NCBI RefSeq assembly: GCF_000503215.1
Contig: NZ_AYTD01000001.1
Coordinates: forward strand, 186,001-250,000
Direction: 5' to 3'
Length of the DNA: 64,000 bases
Source: Pseudomonas canadensis
GTDB lineage: Bacteria > Pseudomonadota > Gammaproteobacteria > Pseudomonadales > Pseudomonadaceae
Shown here one piece after another: positions 26,925 to 35,748 of the stretch. The translations under genes and the position numbers were made by a program. The notes below the pieces were generated by a model. The model saw nothing but the letters and a program-made list of their open reading frames with translations. It searched no databases and had not been told where the DNA came from. The first letter of the stretch is position 1. Every line of letters begins with the position of its first letter.

Positions 26925-27332
26925 TCAAGGTTGTGACAATTCTTTTGAGGCCGCCACGTAATCCGCCTGGAATTGCGGAGACTCGATCCACGCCAGTGCT
27001 GCGGCTTCATCATCGGTATCTGTAGCCCACTGCCGATACTCGATCAGCGCTGCAAGGATAAAGTCGGTGGCTTCTTCTTCGCCTTCCTGTTCCAGCACCA
27101 GTGCCAGCAACGGGTGGGCCAAGAATACGGCGCACAGGGCTTGTTGGCTGGTCTCGCCCGCGGTGCGCATCTCTACGAACAGCTCGGTCAAATCCACTGA
27201 CTCAAGGTCAATGCGGCTGTCGTCGCCGGCAAACGCATCCGGTTTGGTCGCTACGGCGCGCTGGGTACGGTTCTGCTTGGCCTTGGCCTTTGCCCGGTGG
27301 GCACGTTTTTGCTGCTTGTTCGGCGAGGCCAT
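26925..27332 (-). CDS. Conserved hypothetical protein with basic N-terminus
   Basis: A 135-residue soluble protein. The first 28 residues are strongly basic (KQQKRAHRAKAKAKQNRTQR), as in nucleic-acid-binding tails. The rest is acidic and helical (LTELFVEMRTAG, LEQEGEEEATDFILAALIEY). There is no signal peptide. I recognise it only as a conserved Pseudomonas-type small protein of unknown role. It ends next to a REPIN and lies 12 bases after the alpha/beta hydrolase gene on the same strand. Confidence 0.75.
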   Translation of the reverse strand: MASPNKQQKRAHRAKAKAKQNRTQRAVATKPDAFAGDDSRIDLESVDLTELFVEMRTAGETSQQALCAVFLAHPLLALVLEQEGEEEATDFILAALIEYRQWATDTDDEAAALAWIESPQFQADYVAASKELSQP

Positions 27333-27344
27333 GGGCTCAGCGTC

Positions 27345-28322
27345 CTAGGTTTCGGATCGGGATGGGGTATTGAAGCGCAGGTTGAGGGAAATCCCAAGGG
27401 TATCTGCAGCCAATTGGCCGTTTTGAAGCCACGCCAATGCAATCGGCCACAGCCGATCCTGATACTCGCTGCGAAAAAATGCGAAATGGCCGACTGTCTT
27501 TTCACCAATGTCCTCAGGCGCGATCCGCAGATGAGTGAGCTCACTGCCGTCGAAGTAACCCAATAATCGCTCGATGGCGGCCACGGTCCCGAACGGGTCG
27601 TCAGTGATGCTGATGGCCAGTATCTGCGCTTTTACACGACTGAATGGCAGCTCGCCCAAGGCCCGCCCGCTGGGACGTGTTTCGTAGCTGGGCGTCGGTG
27701 TACTCCAGTCCCTCACCACGCCCGCAGGTGTGTCTTCCAGCCAGCCCAGGCGCTTGCCGGGGAAGTACCCGTACAGTGCCGTCAGCAACGGCATTGCCAC
27801 ATGCCACTTGGCAAACATCCGCCAGCGCACACTCGCTGCGTAGTCGCGCCAGTACGCAAACTGCGCGCCTACGGTCACGATCCGCCGAATGACCGCGCCC
27901 GACGCCCCGAGCCCTGCCGCGCAGCCACCGAAGCTATGGCCGACGACATCAATCGGCTGCCCCGGAAACTCCCGTTGCGCGCGCTTCAGCATTGCCTCGA
28001 AATCCAGCGCGCCCCAATCCGACCATGAGGCCTTGAAGCCACGCAACGAGCCACTGCGGGATTCGCCGATGCCACGGTAGTCGTAGGTGATGACGTCAAC
28101 GCCGTTGGCGAACAGGTAGTCGGCAAAGCGGGCGTAGTGGCGGCAGCGGACGGAGGTGGCGGCGTTGATGATCACCACGGGCCGCGTTGGATCGGTTCTG
28201 ATGTGTCGCCAGGTGAAGCCGCTGATGAGGTGACCGTCGGCGGCGGCCTCCTTGAAGGATTCGCGGTGTTCGCGCGCAGGTGAGGCCGAGGGCAATCGCA
28301 AAGAGGCGTCGTTCAAATTCAT
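27345..28322 (-). CDS. Alpha/beta hydrolase
   Basis: The 325-residue protein has a serine-hydrolase fold. VVIINAATSV forms the oxyanion strand, ITYDYRGIGESR follows, and the nucleophile elbow GHSFGG carries Ser130. The likely acid lies in ISITDDPFG and the histidine in GHFAFF. It has no signal peptide, so it acts in the cytoplasm. The substrate is unknown; the sequence resembles serine aminopeptidase S33-type esterases. It is divergent from the antitoxin remnant and carrier gene. Confidence 0.85.
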   Translation of the reverse strand: MNLNDASLRLPSASPAREHRESFKEAAADGHLISGFTWRHIRTDPTRPVVIINAATSVRCRHYARFADYLFANGVDVITYDYRGIGESRSGSLRGFKASWSDWGALDFEAMLKRAQREFPGQPIDVVGHSFGGCAAGLGASGAVIRRIVTVGAQFAYWRDYAASVRWRMFAKWHVAMPLLTALYGYFPGKRLGWLEDTPAGVVRDWSTPTPSYETRPSGRALGELPFSRVKAQILAISITDDPFGTVAAIERLLGYFDGSELTHLRIAPEDIGEKTVGHFAFFRSEYQDRLWPIALAWLQNGQLAADTLGISLNLRFNTPSRSET

Positions 28323-28423
28323 TGGGTTCTCGGCCTTAATAGGTTTCTTATTTTTTTAGTAACAGTTCACCAGTTTGCCAGCAGTTGCACCGCGTCTGGC
28401 AGGCATCCATTAAGGAGGTCTCT

Positions 28424-28501
28424 ATGAGCATCCCGCCATCTCCCATTGTTTCAGAGTTTGAAACTGAAGAGCAGGCTGCCAGCTATGACCGTTGGTTCCG
28501 C
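28424..28501 (+). pseudogene. Remnant of a stability-determinant antitoxin
   Basis: A strong ribosome site (AAGGAGG) precedes ATG 28424, and the first 26 codons read MSIPPSPIVSEFETEEQAAS then YDRWFR. This closely resembles the start of StbD/RelB-type stability-determinant antitoxins as I remember them. After that the frame diverges into non-homologous sequence and runs into the next gene, and no toxin gene follows. It looks like the truncated front end of a toxin-antitoxin pair removed by deletion. Confidence 0.6.
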
Positions 28502-28565
28502 TCCACTCGACCTTGCGCCAATAGATACATAGGCTTACACCTTTGCGATCTACCAAGGCGTTTTC

Positions 28566-29531
28566 ATGACCCGCGATACCCTCGAACGCAACCAGGTCCC
28601 TTTGTACTTCGTAATCGTGCTGCTGGCTGCCGGTTTCGGTCTGCTCGCCCCCTCATTCGCCCACCACCTCGGCAGACTGATCACACCCGCCATCTCGGTA
28701 CTGATGTACGCAATGTTCCTGCAAATCCCCTTTCTGGACCTACGTCAAAGCCTGACCAACAAGCGCTTCCTGTCAGCGTTACTGTTCGCCAACTTCATCC
28801 TCATTCCGTTACTGGTGTGGGCATTGACCCAAGGCCTCGCAGGACGCCCGGCACTGCTGGTAGGAGCGTTGCTGGTATTGCTGACCCCGTGCATCGACTA
28901 CGTGGTGGTGTTTACTCATATCGGCAAGGGTGATTCGCGGTTGATGCTGGCGGCGACGCCGGTGCTGTTGTTGCTGCAGTTGGCGCTCTTGCCGATCTAC
29001 CTGGGCGTGATGCTGGGGGCGCAGTCCGGAGTGGTTGTTGAGGCGCAGCCGTTTATCGAGGCATTCCTCTGGTTGATCGTGCTGCCCATGGTTCTGGCAG
29101 TTCTCACGGCTTCAGTGGCGCTGCGATCATCACTCGTCAGTGCTTGGAACGGCGGCTGGGCGTGGATACCGGTGCCGGCGATGGCATTGGTGCTGTTTGT
29201 GGTGATCGGTTCGCAGATCACGTCGGTGGTGCGGGATATCAACCTGTTGCTGCCGGTGATCCCGGTGTACGTCGGTTTCCTGTTGCTGGCGCCGTTGATG
29301 GGCGCGCTGGCATCGCGGCTATTTGCGCTGCCTGCGGTTACGGCCAGGGCGGTGACGTTCAGCGCATCGACGCGCAATTCGCTGGTGGTACTGCCCTTGG
29401 CGCTGGCGCTACCCGAAGATGTGCGTGGCTTGGCGGCGACTACGGTGATCCTGCAAACCCTGGTCGAGCTCGTTGGTGAGCTGATTTACGTTCGGTTGAT
29501 CCCGAAATGGGTGTGGCCCGCAGGTCGGTAA
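28566..29531 (+). CDS. SBF/ACR3-type carrier
   Basis: A 321-residue membrane protein with about ten helices, of the bile acid:sodium symporter superfamily. TPCIDYVVVFTHIGKGDSRL is close to the conserved helix-4 region of ACR3/ArsB-like arsenite exporters, and ASTRNSLVVLPLALALP resembles the conserved late crossover helix. No arsR or arsC lies beside it, so an arsenic role is only a possibility. The start ATG 28566 lies shortly after the antitoxin remnant, whose ribosome site may be a leftover of the former locus. Confidence 0.75.
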   Translation: MTRDTLERNQVPLYFVIVLLAAGFGLLAPSFAHHLGRLITPAISVLMYAMFLQIPFLDLRQSLTNKRFLSALLFANFILIPLLVWALTQGLAGRPALLVGALLVLLTPCIDYVVVFTHIGKGDSRLMLAATPVLLLLQLALLPIYLGVMLGAQSGVVVEAQPFIEAFLWLIVLPMVLAVLTASVALRSSLVSAWNGGWAWIPVPAMALVLFVVIGSQITSVVRDINLLLPVIPVYVGFLLLAPLMGALASRLFALPAVTARAVTFSASTRNSLVVLPLALALPEDVRGLAATTVILQTLVELVGELIYVRLIPKWVWPAGR

Positions 29532-29617
29532 ACGCGGGAATGTTCAGGTCTGTTCAGGCGCTATTCAGCAGGGCATTCGGCACCATAAGTCGGCGCCCCT
29601 AACTGACAGGTCAACTG

Positions 29618-31210
29618 ATGGATCACCGCAACCGTTTTCGCCTGGAATCCCTGGGCATTTTCCTGTTTGCCCTGCTGCTGTTCACCCTGGGGATCTGGGA
29701 TCAGCAGCCCCAAGGATTTGACGGACGCTGGGCGCTGTTCCTGCAAGAAATGTTTCGCCATGGCGCGAGTCTTTTCCCGACCACCTATGGTCAGCCCTAC
29801 GCGGATTACCCTGGAACCGCGACCTTTTTCAGCTTTGTGTTTGCCCGACTGTTTGGCGCGCCCAATCATCTGGCCAATGTGCTGCCCACCGCTCTGGCTT
29901 CGGCTGGCGTAGTTGCCTTGATCTACCGCTTGCTGGCCCCGTCGAATCGTCAGTGGGCGCTGCTCACTGTGCTGTTGACCTTGCTTACCACCCAGCTGCT
30001 CGAAAAATCCCGCTCTGTCTGCCTGGATCAGATGGTGGCGTTGTTGTGTGTAGGAAGTTTTTACCTGTTGCACAGTGGCGGGCGCTGGAGGCGGCTTGCG
30101 GTGTTTGCGTTGTTCATCCTGGGCTTTGCGATACGCGGGCCGCTGGGGTTGATCGAAGTCTGTGGTGTGGTCTGTGTGTACTGGGCGTTGAGCAGTCCAG
30201 GGGAGCGAGTGAAGCAGGTGCTGATTCACGGCACTGTTGGCCTGGTGCTGCTGGCAATCTGTTGGTGGTTGCTGATGAAGTTGGCGCGCATCAGTGGGGG
30301 CGGCGCCTTTGCAGACGAGGTGTTCAGGATGCAGGTGGGCGGTCGTCTCGATGAAACTGGAGAACCGTTTTATTTCTACTTCCAGTTGAGCCTCTACCGC
30401 TACTTCCCGGTGGTGCCGTTGGCGCTGGCCACCCTGATTGCGCTGCGTCATCGCTGGTCCGAGCGGTTCGAAGGCGACATGCAACTGGTGGTGCGACTCG
30501 GCGCCTGCGGCTTGATGATCTTGCTCGGGCTGTCGGTGCCGCACTTCAAGCGCGCCTATTACATCCTGCCGATGGTACCGATGTTTGCGGCTGTCGCAGC
30601 CTATGGGCTGCTCCAGGCGCCGAGTTGGCTCTCGGGCGTGCGCCGATGCTACGAAGGGCTGGTCGTGGCACTACCGGCGTTGTGCGTGGTTGTAGTCTTC
30701 GTCTGTCGACATGCGTGGCAAAAGCATGGTTACTGGCCTGACGTTTCGCTGCCGTTGCTGATTGGCGTGTTAGGGGTGTTGCAAGTGGCGGCGCTGATCG
30801 CCTGGCGGCGAGCGGGGCGGTTGGTGTGGCTCAGCCTGATCGCATTGCTGGCGCAATGGTTGTTGTTGGTGACGGTGGTGGAGCCGTCCAAGGATATGCA
30901 GTTCGATACCCGCAAGTTTGTCGGTCAGGTAGAAGCACTGCGTGCAGAGACGCCTGGACCGCTGGTGTTTATCAATCTGGGGCGAGACACCTGGGCGGTG
31001 CGCTACATGATGAACCTGGACCATGATGAGCAACCGCTGTTTGTCGGCGGTCAACAGCTCGAGGGGTTGGAGGGCTTGCCTCGGCCCGCCTGGGTAATTG
31101 TGTCGCGCAAGGAGACCGCATTGCTGCAAGGGACGCCGCTTGAGCGTCAGGCGCCGACCTTTGAGGGGCGGCTGAACGACAATCCACTGATGGTGTTTTT
31201 GCTGAAATGA
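29618..31210 (+). CDS. ArnT-like lipid-linked sugar glycosyltransferase (GT39/GT83)
   Basis: The 530-residue membrane protein has about eleven hydrophobic helices. The first periplasmic loop has DGRWALFLQEMFRHGASLFPTTYGQPYADYP, the layout of ArnT/PMT family enzymes, in which an early acidic residue is catalytic. A C-terminal soluble domain follows (residues about 420-530). It should transfer a sugar from a polyprenyl phosphate to an envelope acceptor. No arn operon is nearby, so lipid A modification with aminoarabinose is not implied. It is not obviously part of an operon. Confidence 0.8.
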   Translation: MDHRNRFRLESLGIFLFALLLFTLGIWDQQPQGFDGRWALFLQEMFRHGASLFPTTYGQPYADYPGTATFFSFVFARLFGAPNHLANVLPTALASAGVVALIYRLLAPSNRQWALLTVLLTLLTTQLLEKSRSVCLDQMVALLCVGSFYLLHSGGRWRRLAVFALFILGFAIRGPLGLIEVCGVVCVYWALSSPGERVKQVLIHGTVGLVLLAICWWLLMKLARISGGGAFADEVFRMQVGGRLDETGEPFYFYFQLSLYRYFPVVPLALATLIALRHRWSERFEGDMQLVVRLGACGLMILLGLSVPHFKRAYYILPMVPMFAAVAAYGLLQAPSWLSGVRRCYEGLVVALPALCVVVVFVCRHAWQKHGYWPDVSLPLLIGVLGVLQVAALIAWRRAGRLVWLSLIALLAQWLLLVTVVEPSKDMQFDTRKFVGQVEALRAETPGPLVFINLGRDTWAVRYMMNLDHDEQPLFVGGQQLEGLEGLPRPAWVIVSRKETALLQGTPLERQAPTFEGRLNDNPLMVFLLK

Positions 31211-31298
31211 CTCAGCAAGTTGCTGTATGTTCGCCAGCTGGGTGACCGATCAGTCATTCAATTGAGCTGTTTTTTGGAATTGCCGTACTGGAAGCCTC

Positions 31299-31574
31299 AT
31301 GGATATGACGAAAAAGGACTTTAAGCGGCCTGACTGTGGCCACGTGATCGGCCGTTCGCGAATTGGCTGGTTGAGCATCTGCTTCGACGGCGGCTGCAGC
31401 TACCCTGCGATGATCAATGTGCTGAGAGCTGTCTTCAAGCGCTATGGGCGCCTGGTGCGGTTTGGCGAGAAGCTGTCGGCGCAGGGTTGGATTGATCGAG
31501 TCGAGGAGCGGGGCTTTCAGATCTCCGATCAGGAGCGGGTGGCGGTGTTTACGTTGATGTGGGATGGAAAGTGA
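31299..31574 (+). CDS. Hypothetical protein, 91 aa
   Basis: A 91-residue frame starting at ATG 31299 (MDMTKKDFKRPDCG), with an in-frame ATG two codons later. It contains GWLSICFDGGCSYPAM and a helical C-terminus (GEKLSAQGWIDRVEERGF). No family is recognised. A terminator 62 bases after its stop supports a real transcript, although the same hairpin also serves tRNA-Phe. Confidence 0.5.
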   Translation: MDMTKKDFKRPDCGHVIGRSRIGWLSICFDGGCSYPAMINVLRAVFKRYGRLVRFGEKLSAQGWIDRVEERGFQISDQERVAVFTLMWDGK

Positions 31575-31635
31575 AAGATCTACTGGGGTGATGCTGAATC
31601 GCCTCAGGCTAGGCCGATAAATTCCAGGCAACAAA

Positions 31636-31656
31636 AAACCCGCACTAGGCGGGTTT
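31636..31656. terminator. Bidirectional terminator
   Basis: An 8-bp stem AAACCCGC / GCGGGTTT with a 5-base loop, A-rich on the left and T-rich on the right, lies between the 91-aa gene and tRNA-Phe. It can serve both directions. Confidence 0.75.
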
Positions 31657-31700
31657 CTTGTGTGTTTCAGATGACGTTTGCACCACCTGAAACTGAATAG

Positions 31701-31776
31701 TGGTGCCCAGAGACGGAATCGAACCGCCGACACGGGGATTTTCAATCCCCTGCTCTACCGACTGAGCTATCTGGGC
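31701..31776 (-). tRNA. tRNA-Phe (anticodon GAA)
   Basis: A 76-base cloverleaf with encoded CCA. It has acceptor GCCCAGA, D-arm AGCTCAGTCGGTAGAGC, anticodon arm GGGGATTGAAAATCCCC giving GAA, and T-loop GGTTCGATTCC. Confidence 0.97.
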
Positions 31777-31879
31777 AACGGGGCGCATTAAACGGGTTTT
31801 TCAGGGGGTCGTCAAGCAAGTTTTCAAAAAATATTTAATTATTACCGTCGCTTACGTGCAGACCCCGGTTTTTGATCAA

Positions 31880-32152
31880 TTATTGAGCAGGCGGCACGTA
31901 GCCGTCAGCCTTGGCGTATTCCTCGCCGGAAAAGAACTTGTCCATCTCGCCTGCCAGGTATTTACGGTCTTCGGCGTTCATCATGTTCAGGCGTTTTTCG
32001 TTGATCAGCAGGGTCTGGTGTTTCAGCCAGTCGCCCCAGGCTTTGGCGGAGACGTGCTCGAAAATGTCCTGGCCCTTGGCGCCTGGGTACGGAGGGCGCT
32101 CGAGGCCTGGCAATTCTTCTTTGTACTTGCGGCACATGATGGTGCGGGTCAT
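31880..32152 (-). CDS. yggX: Fe(2+)-trafficking protein YggX
   Basis: The 90-residue protein matches YggX in length and pattern: [18 protein letters not shown] with the conserved Cys7, then [13 protein letters not shown], and [16 protein letters not shown]. YggX protects labile iron-sulfur clusters from oxidative damage in the cytoplasm. It overlaps mutY by four bases, the usual mutY-yggX pairing. Because MutY itself holds a 4Fe-4S cluster, the pairing makes functional sense. Confidence 0.96.
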   Translation of the reverse strand: MTRTIMCRKYKEELPGLERPPYPGAKGQDIFEHVSAKAWGDWLKHQTLLINEKRLNMMNAEDRKYLAGEMDKFFSGEEYAKADGYVPPAQ

Positions 32153-33216
32153 GACGGAACTCCTGCATTCAATACGTCGGCCGCGCGCTTCAGCAGTTTT
32201 TTTACCGGGGCGGCAAGGCCCAGGCGCGGCGGGGTGGCGAGGTTATACCAGAGCCAGTCTGCCTCGGCCACGTGATGGGCGGATTCCTCGACCTGGACCA
32301 GCCAGGGTTCGATGGCGAGTTGGAAGTGGCTGAAGGTGTGGATCAGCCCTGGCAGCGCCTGTTGCTTGCCCAGCTCCAGCGCGTGCTGGTGGGCCAGGTG
32401 TTCCAGGTCTTGCAGGTCGTCCAGCTCCGGCAAACTCCACAGGCCGCCCCACAGGCCTGTAGAGGGGCGGCGATAAAGCAGGATCGCGCCCTCTGCATTG
32501 GCCAGCAACGGCATCAGCGTGCGCTTCTGCGGGATAGTCTTGCGCGGCTTGGGGATTGGGTAGCGCGTCTCCAGGCCGAGCATGTGGGCTTCACAGCCTT
32601 TTTCCAGTGGGCACAGCAGGCAGCTGGGTTTGCTGCGGGTGCAGAGCGTGGCGCCCATGTCCATCATCGCCTGGGTGTAGGCGTCGACCCGATCATGAGG
32701 CGTGAAGCGTTCTGCGGTGGCCCATAGCTGCTTGGCCACCTTGGGCTCGCCTGGATAGCCCTCTTGCGCGGTAAAGCGTGCCAGCACGCGTTTGACGTTG
32801 CCGTCGAGGATCGGTGCACGCAGGCCCATGCTCAGGCTGGCGATCGCACCAGCCGTGGACAAACCGATGCCGGGCAGCTCGGTGAGCTTCTCGACATCCT
32901 TGGGAAACTCGCCGCCGTACTCGGCCACGACAATCTTCGCGGTCTTTTGCAGATTGCGCGCCCGGGTGTAGTAACCCAGGCCGGTCCACAAGTGCAGCAC
33001 TTCATCTTCCGGCGCGGCCGCCAAGGCCTCGACCGTTGGCAGCGAAGCCATGAAACGATCGAAATAGTTGAGCACGGTGCTCACCTGGGTCTGCTGCAGC
33101 ATGATCTCCGAGACCCACACCCGATAAGGCGTGATGCCCTGTTGCCAGGGCAGGTCGTGGCGACCGTGGCGGTCGTACCAGTCCAGCACCGCCGTTGAAA
33201 ACTGCTCGTTTCTCAT
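32149..33216 (-). CDS. mutY: Adenine DNA glycosylase MutY
   Basis: The 355-residue enzyme removes adenine mispaired with 8-oxoguanine. [20 protein letters not shown] is the start of the catalytic domain, [15 protein letters not shown] is the helix-hairpin-helix, and the 4Fe-4S ligands follow the C-x6-C-x2-C-x5-C spacing in [19 protein letters not shown]-terminal NUDIX-like domain that reads 8-oxoG begins around residue 230. It overlaps the upstream asmA gene and the downstream yggX by four bases each. Confidence 0.97.
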   Translation of the reverse strand: MRNEQFSTAVLDWYDRHGRHDLPWQQGITPYRVWVSEIMLQQTQVSTVLNYFDRFMASLPTVEALAAAPEDEVLHLWTGLGYYTRARNLQKTAKIVVAEYGGEFPKDVEKLTELPGIGLSTAGAIASLSMGLRAPILDGNVKRVLARFTAQEGYPGEPKVAKQLWATAERFTPHDRVDAYTQAMMDMGATLCTRSKPSCLLCPLEKGCEAHMLGLETRYPIPKPRKTIPQKRTLMPLLANAEGAILLYRRPSTGLWGGLWSLPELDDLQDLEHLAHQHALELGKQQALPGLIHTFSHFQLAIEPWLVQVEESAHHVAEADWLWYNLATPPRLGLAAPVKKLLKRAADVLNAGVPS

Positions 33217-35423
33217 CGTTTGAACAGGCCTTTCAAAGCGTCTTTGAGCTGTGGATTAACCTTGTCGAGCTTCTCTTCCAGCTTTTCGTTCAGGCGGTTG
33301 CCGGCCGCCTTGATGGCGACCTGGCCCAGGCCGTCCTTGTCCAGGCGGCAGGCCTTGGCGCCCAGCTCCAGTGGGCCACGGCAGCGCAGCGGTACTTCGA
33401 TACCCTGGAAGTTCGAGCCCACCTGACAGGCCGGGTCCGGCGTTGCACGCTGGTCGCCTTCGACAATGATGCCTACGCGGTAATCCATGCCCAGCACACG
33501 CAGGTCGATGTCGCCGTTGCCATTGACGGTCAGGCCGGGGATGCGCACTTTCAGGTCAGGGTTGCTGGCTACGCCGTTACGGAAGGTCAGGTTGCCCTTC
33601 AACTCCTGGAACGGCGTGTCCTTGCCTTGCGGTGTGCTGCTCAACGTCTTGCGGTTGAGCAGAGCAATACCGGTGCACAGTTGCTGTTCGAGGTTGGCGT
33701 TGAGCAACACACCGTTGTTGATCACAAAGCTGGCGGTGCCGTTGAGGCTGTCGATCAGGGCTTTCTGGCTATTGCCACGGCCCGTGAGGTTGCTGTCGAG
33801 GGTGATCTGGCCCTTCACCGGTGGGTTTTGCCCTTGGGCTTGCAGGATGCGTTCGACCGGCACTTGCTTGATATGGCTTTGCAGCGCCAGCACCGGAATA
33901 TCCTGGCGCACATCGAGGCTGCCGTTGGCCTGGAAAGTACCGTTGTAGAGGCCACCGCTCAGGGTATCGAGCTTGAGTTGACCATCGACGCCCGACGCCT
34001 TGAGCGCCGCATTCTGGATTGGCAGCTTGCTCAAGGTCAGTTGGCCGAAGGCCAGGTCGGCGTTCACATCCAGCGTGCGCAGACGCGCCAGCGGCAGCAG
34101 TTTGTCGGTACTCCAGGCACCTTTGGTCGGTGCGTCGGGCAGCGGTGTGGTGCCGCCGGCGGCCATGGCACCGGCTTCGCTGTTCTGTACTTCGGCCTGG
34201 CGGGCTGCGGCTGCACCCTTGGCGGATTCAGACTTGGCCGGCAGGTAGTTGTCGGCGTTGAAGGTATCGCCCTTGAGCTGGACGCGCAGGGATTGCTTGG
34301 CAAAATCCTCCACGGCGAGGCGGCCGGTGAAGGTGCTGCCGTCGAGTTTCAGGTTCAGGTCTTCCAGGGCCACGCTGCTCGGCGTGCCCTTGAGGCGGCT
34401 GACCAGTTCGACCTTGCTCAGGCTGCCCTCGGCCATGGGCGGCAGCGGGTGGCCAACACCGTCGAGAAACTTGGCCAGGTCAAACTGGGCTATGGACAGC
34501 GCGCCGCTGAGCTGCGGAGTCTTGTCCAGATCGTTGACCTTCAGCTCGCCCAGTGCGCGCAGTTGATTGGCCGACAACTTCATATTGGTCCATTCGGCGA
34601 TATTGGCCGCCTGGTCCACCAGCAATTGGCCCTGGGTGGAGAACGTCACGGTCTTGCCTTGCAGCGGCTCGCCCGTGGCTTCACCGCTGATCTTCATGTC
34701 TTCAAGCTGATAGCGCTTGAGCGCACGCTGGATGCGCAGGTTGCCGTTGAGTTCGGTCTTGACGCGCATCACCGGCTGGTTGCTGCCGAAGAACGCAGTG
34801 AGCTTCACCGGAATGCTGGCGCCTTCGTGCACGGCACCGGCGCTCAGTTGGATGCTTTCAGCGCTGAACTGCTTGCCGGTCTGCTCGTCGTTGTATTCGA
34901 CGCGAGCGTTGTTGACCGTCAGGCTGTCGATGTCCAGGCGAATGGGCTTCGAGGGTTTTTCCGGTTCGGGTTCGGAGGGTTTCTCGGTCGAGCCTGGGCT
35001 GCCGACGGTCGCCTCGGTCACGTTCTTGCCGATGTCTTCCCAGTTGCCGTGGCCTTGCTTGTCACGGTTGAGGCGCAGGTTGAGGCCTTCGACGCGCACA
35101 TCGCTCATCTGTACTTCGCGGCGCAGCAGCGGCAGCACGCGGACAGAGAGACCGAGCATCTGCAGGTCGGCGAATGGCTGGGTCGGCGCGGTCAGGGTCG
35201 CCACGCTGGCTTCGTGCAGTTCCAGGCCTAGCCAGGGGAACAGGCTCCAGCCGATATCGCCATTGAGCGTCAGCTCGATGTGGGCCTTGTCGCGGGCAAT
35301 CTGGCGAATCTCGTCTTTATAGTCGTTGGGATCGAAGAGATGGGTCAGGGCAAAGCCTAGAGCCACAATGATCAGCAACAGCCCGAGAAGTACCAGACCC
35401 AGGATTTTGCCGAACGCTTTCAT
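33213..35423 (-). CDS. AsmA family protein
   Basis: The start at ATG 35423 follows AAGGA; an upstream start at 35450 adds nine residues without a ribosome site. The 736-residue protein has one N-terminal membrane helix (ILGLVLLGLLLIIVALGFAL) and a long periplasmic AsmA domain (RDKAHIELTLNGDIGWSLFP opening). The C-terminal part is beta-rich. AsmA-like proteins are thought to form hydrophobic grooves moving phospholipids between membranes. It is the first gene of the asmA-mutY-yggX overlap cluster. Confidence 0.9.
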   Translation of the reverse strand: MKAFGKILGLVLLGLLLIIVALGFALTHLFDPNDYKDEIRQIARDKAHIELTLNGDIGWSLFPWLGLELHEASVATLTAPTQPFADLQMLGLSVRVLPLLRREVQMSDVRVEGLNLRLNRDKQGHGNWEDIGKNVTEATVGSPGSTEKPSEPEPEKPSKPIRLDIDSLTVNNARVEYNDEQTGKQFSAESIQLSAGAVHEGASIPVKLTAFFGSNQPVMRVKTELNGNLRIQRALKRYQLEDMKISGEATGEPLQGKTVTFSTQGQLLVDQAANIAEWTNMKLSANQLRALGELKVNDLDKTPQLSGALSIAQFDLAKFLDGVGHPLPPMAEGSLSKVELVSRLKGTPSSVALEDLNLKLDGSTFTGRLAVEDFAKQSLRVQLKGDTFNADNYLPAKSESAKGAAAARQAEVQNSEAGAMAAGGTTPLPDAPTKGAWSTDKLLPLARLRTLDVNADLAFGQLTLSKLPIQNAALKASGVDGQLKLDTLSGGLYNGTFQANGSLDVRQDIPVLALQSHIKQVPVERILQAQGQNPPVKGQITLDSNLTGRGNSQKALIDSLNGTASFVINNGVLLNANLEQQLCTGIALLNRKTLSSTPQGKDTPFQELKGNLTFRNGVASNPDLKVRIPGLTVNGNGDIDLRVLGMDYRVGIIVEGDQRATPDPACQVGSNFQGIEVPLRCRGPLELGAKACRLDKDGLGQVAIKAAGNRLNEKLEEKLDKVNPQLKDALKGLFKR

Positions 35424-35748
35424 GGGCGAGTCCTTGTATGTCGATTTCAAAATTTAGCCGCAGAGTATAACGCCCGACGGCCTGCGTCAGTGCCCCGATC
35501 GTTACATTGTATCCAGGGACGGGAAACGGGTTTTTGGCGTCAAACAAAACAGATTTCCTGAAAAAGGTGATATCAGTTTGGTTTTTCTGTCATCCACAGG
35601 TGCTAATCTGCGCAGGTTCGTCTGCCTTCTGCGACATAGCGTCGCGCTCAAATGGAGCTTTACTCAACAACAACGGCCAACGCTTTGCGTGCAAGGCCGA
35701 GGGAGAGAGCGCCTGACGGACACATACTAACAACTGGGGGAAACACCA
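35424..35748. other. Divergent promoter region, asmA and MFS gene
   Basis: No gene is supported in this 325-base gap. It holds the divergent promoters of the asmA cluster and the OFA-type carrier. No strong hairpin or consensus promoter could be assigned by eye. Confidence 0.5.

Noticed and set aside
33195..35231. 678-aa plus-strand open frame opposite asmA
   Set aside because: Shadow of the AsmA coding sequence, with no ribosome site or recognisable domain.
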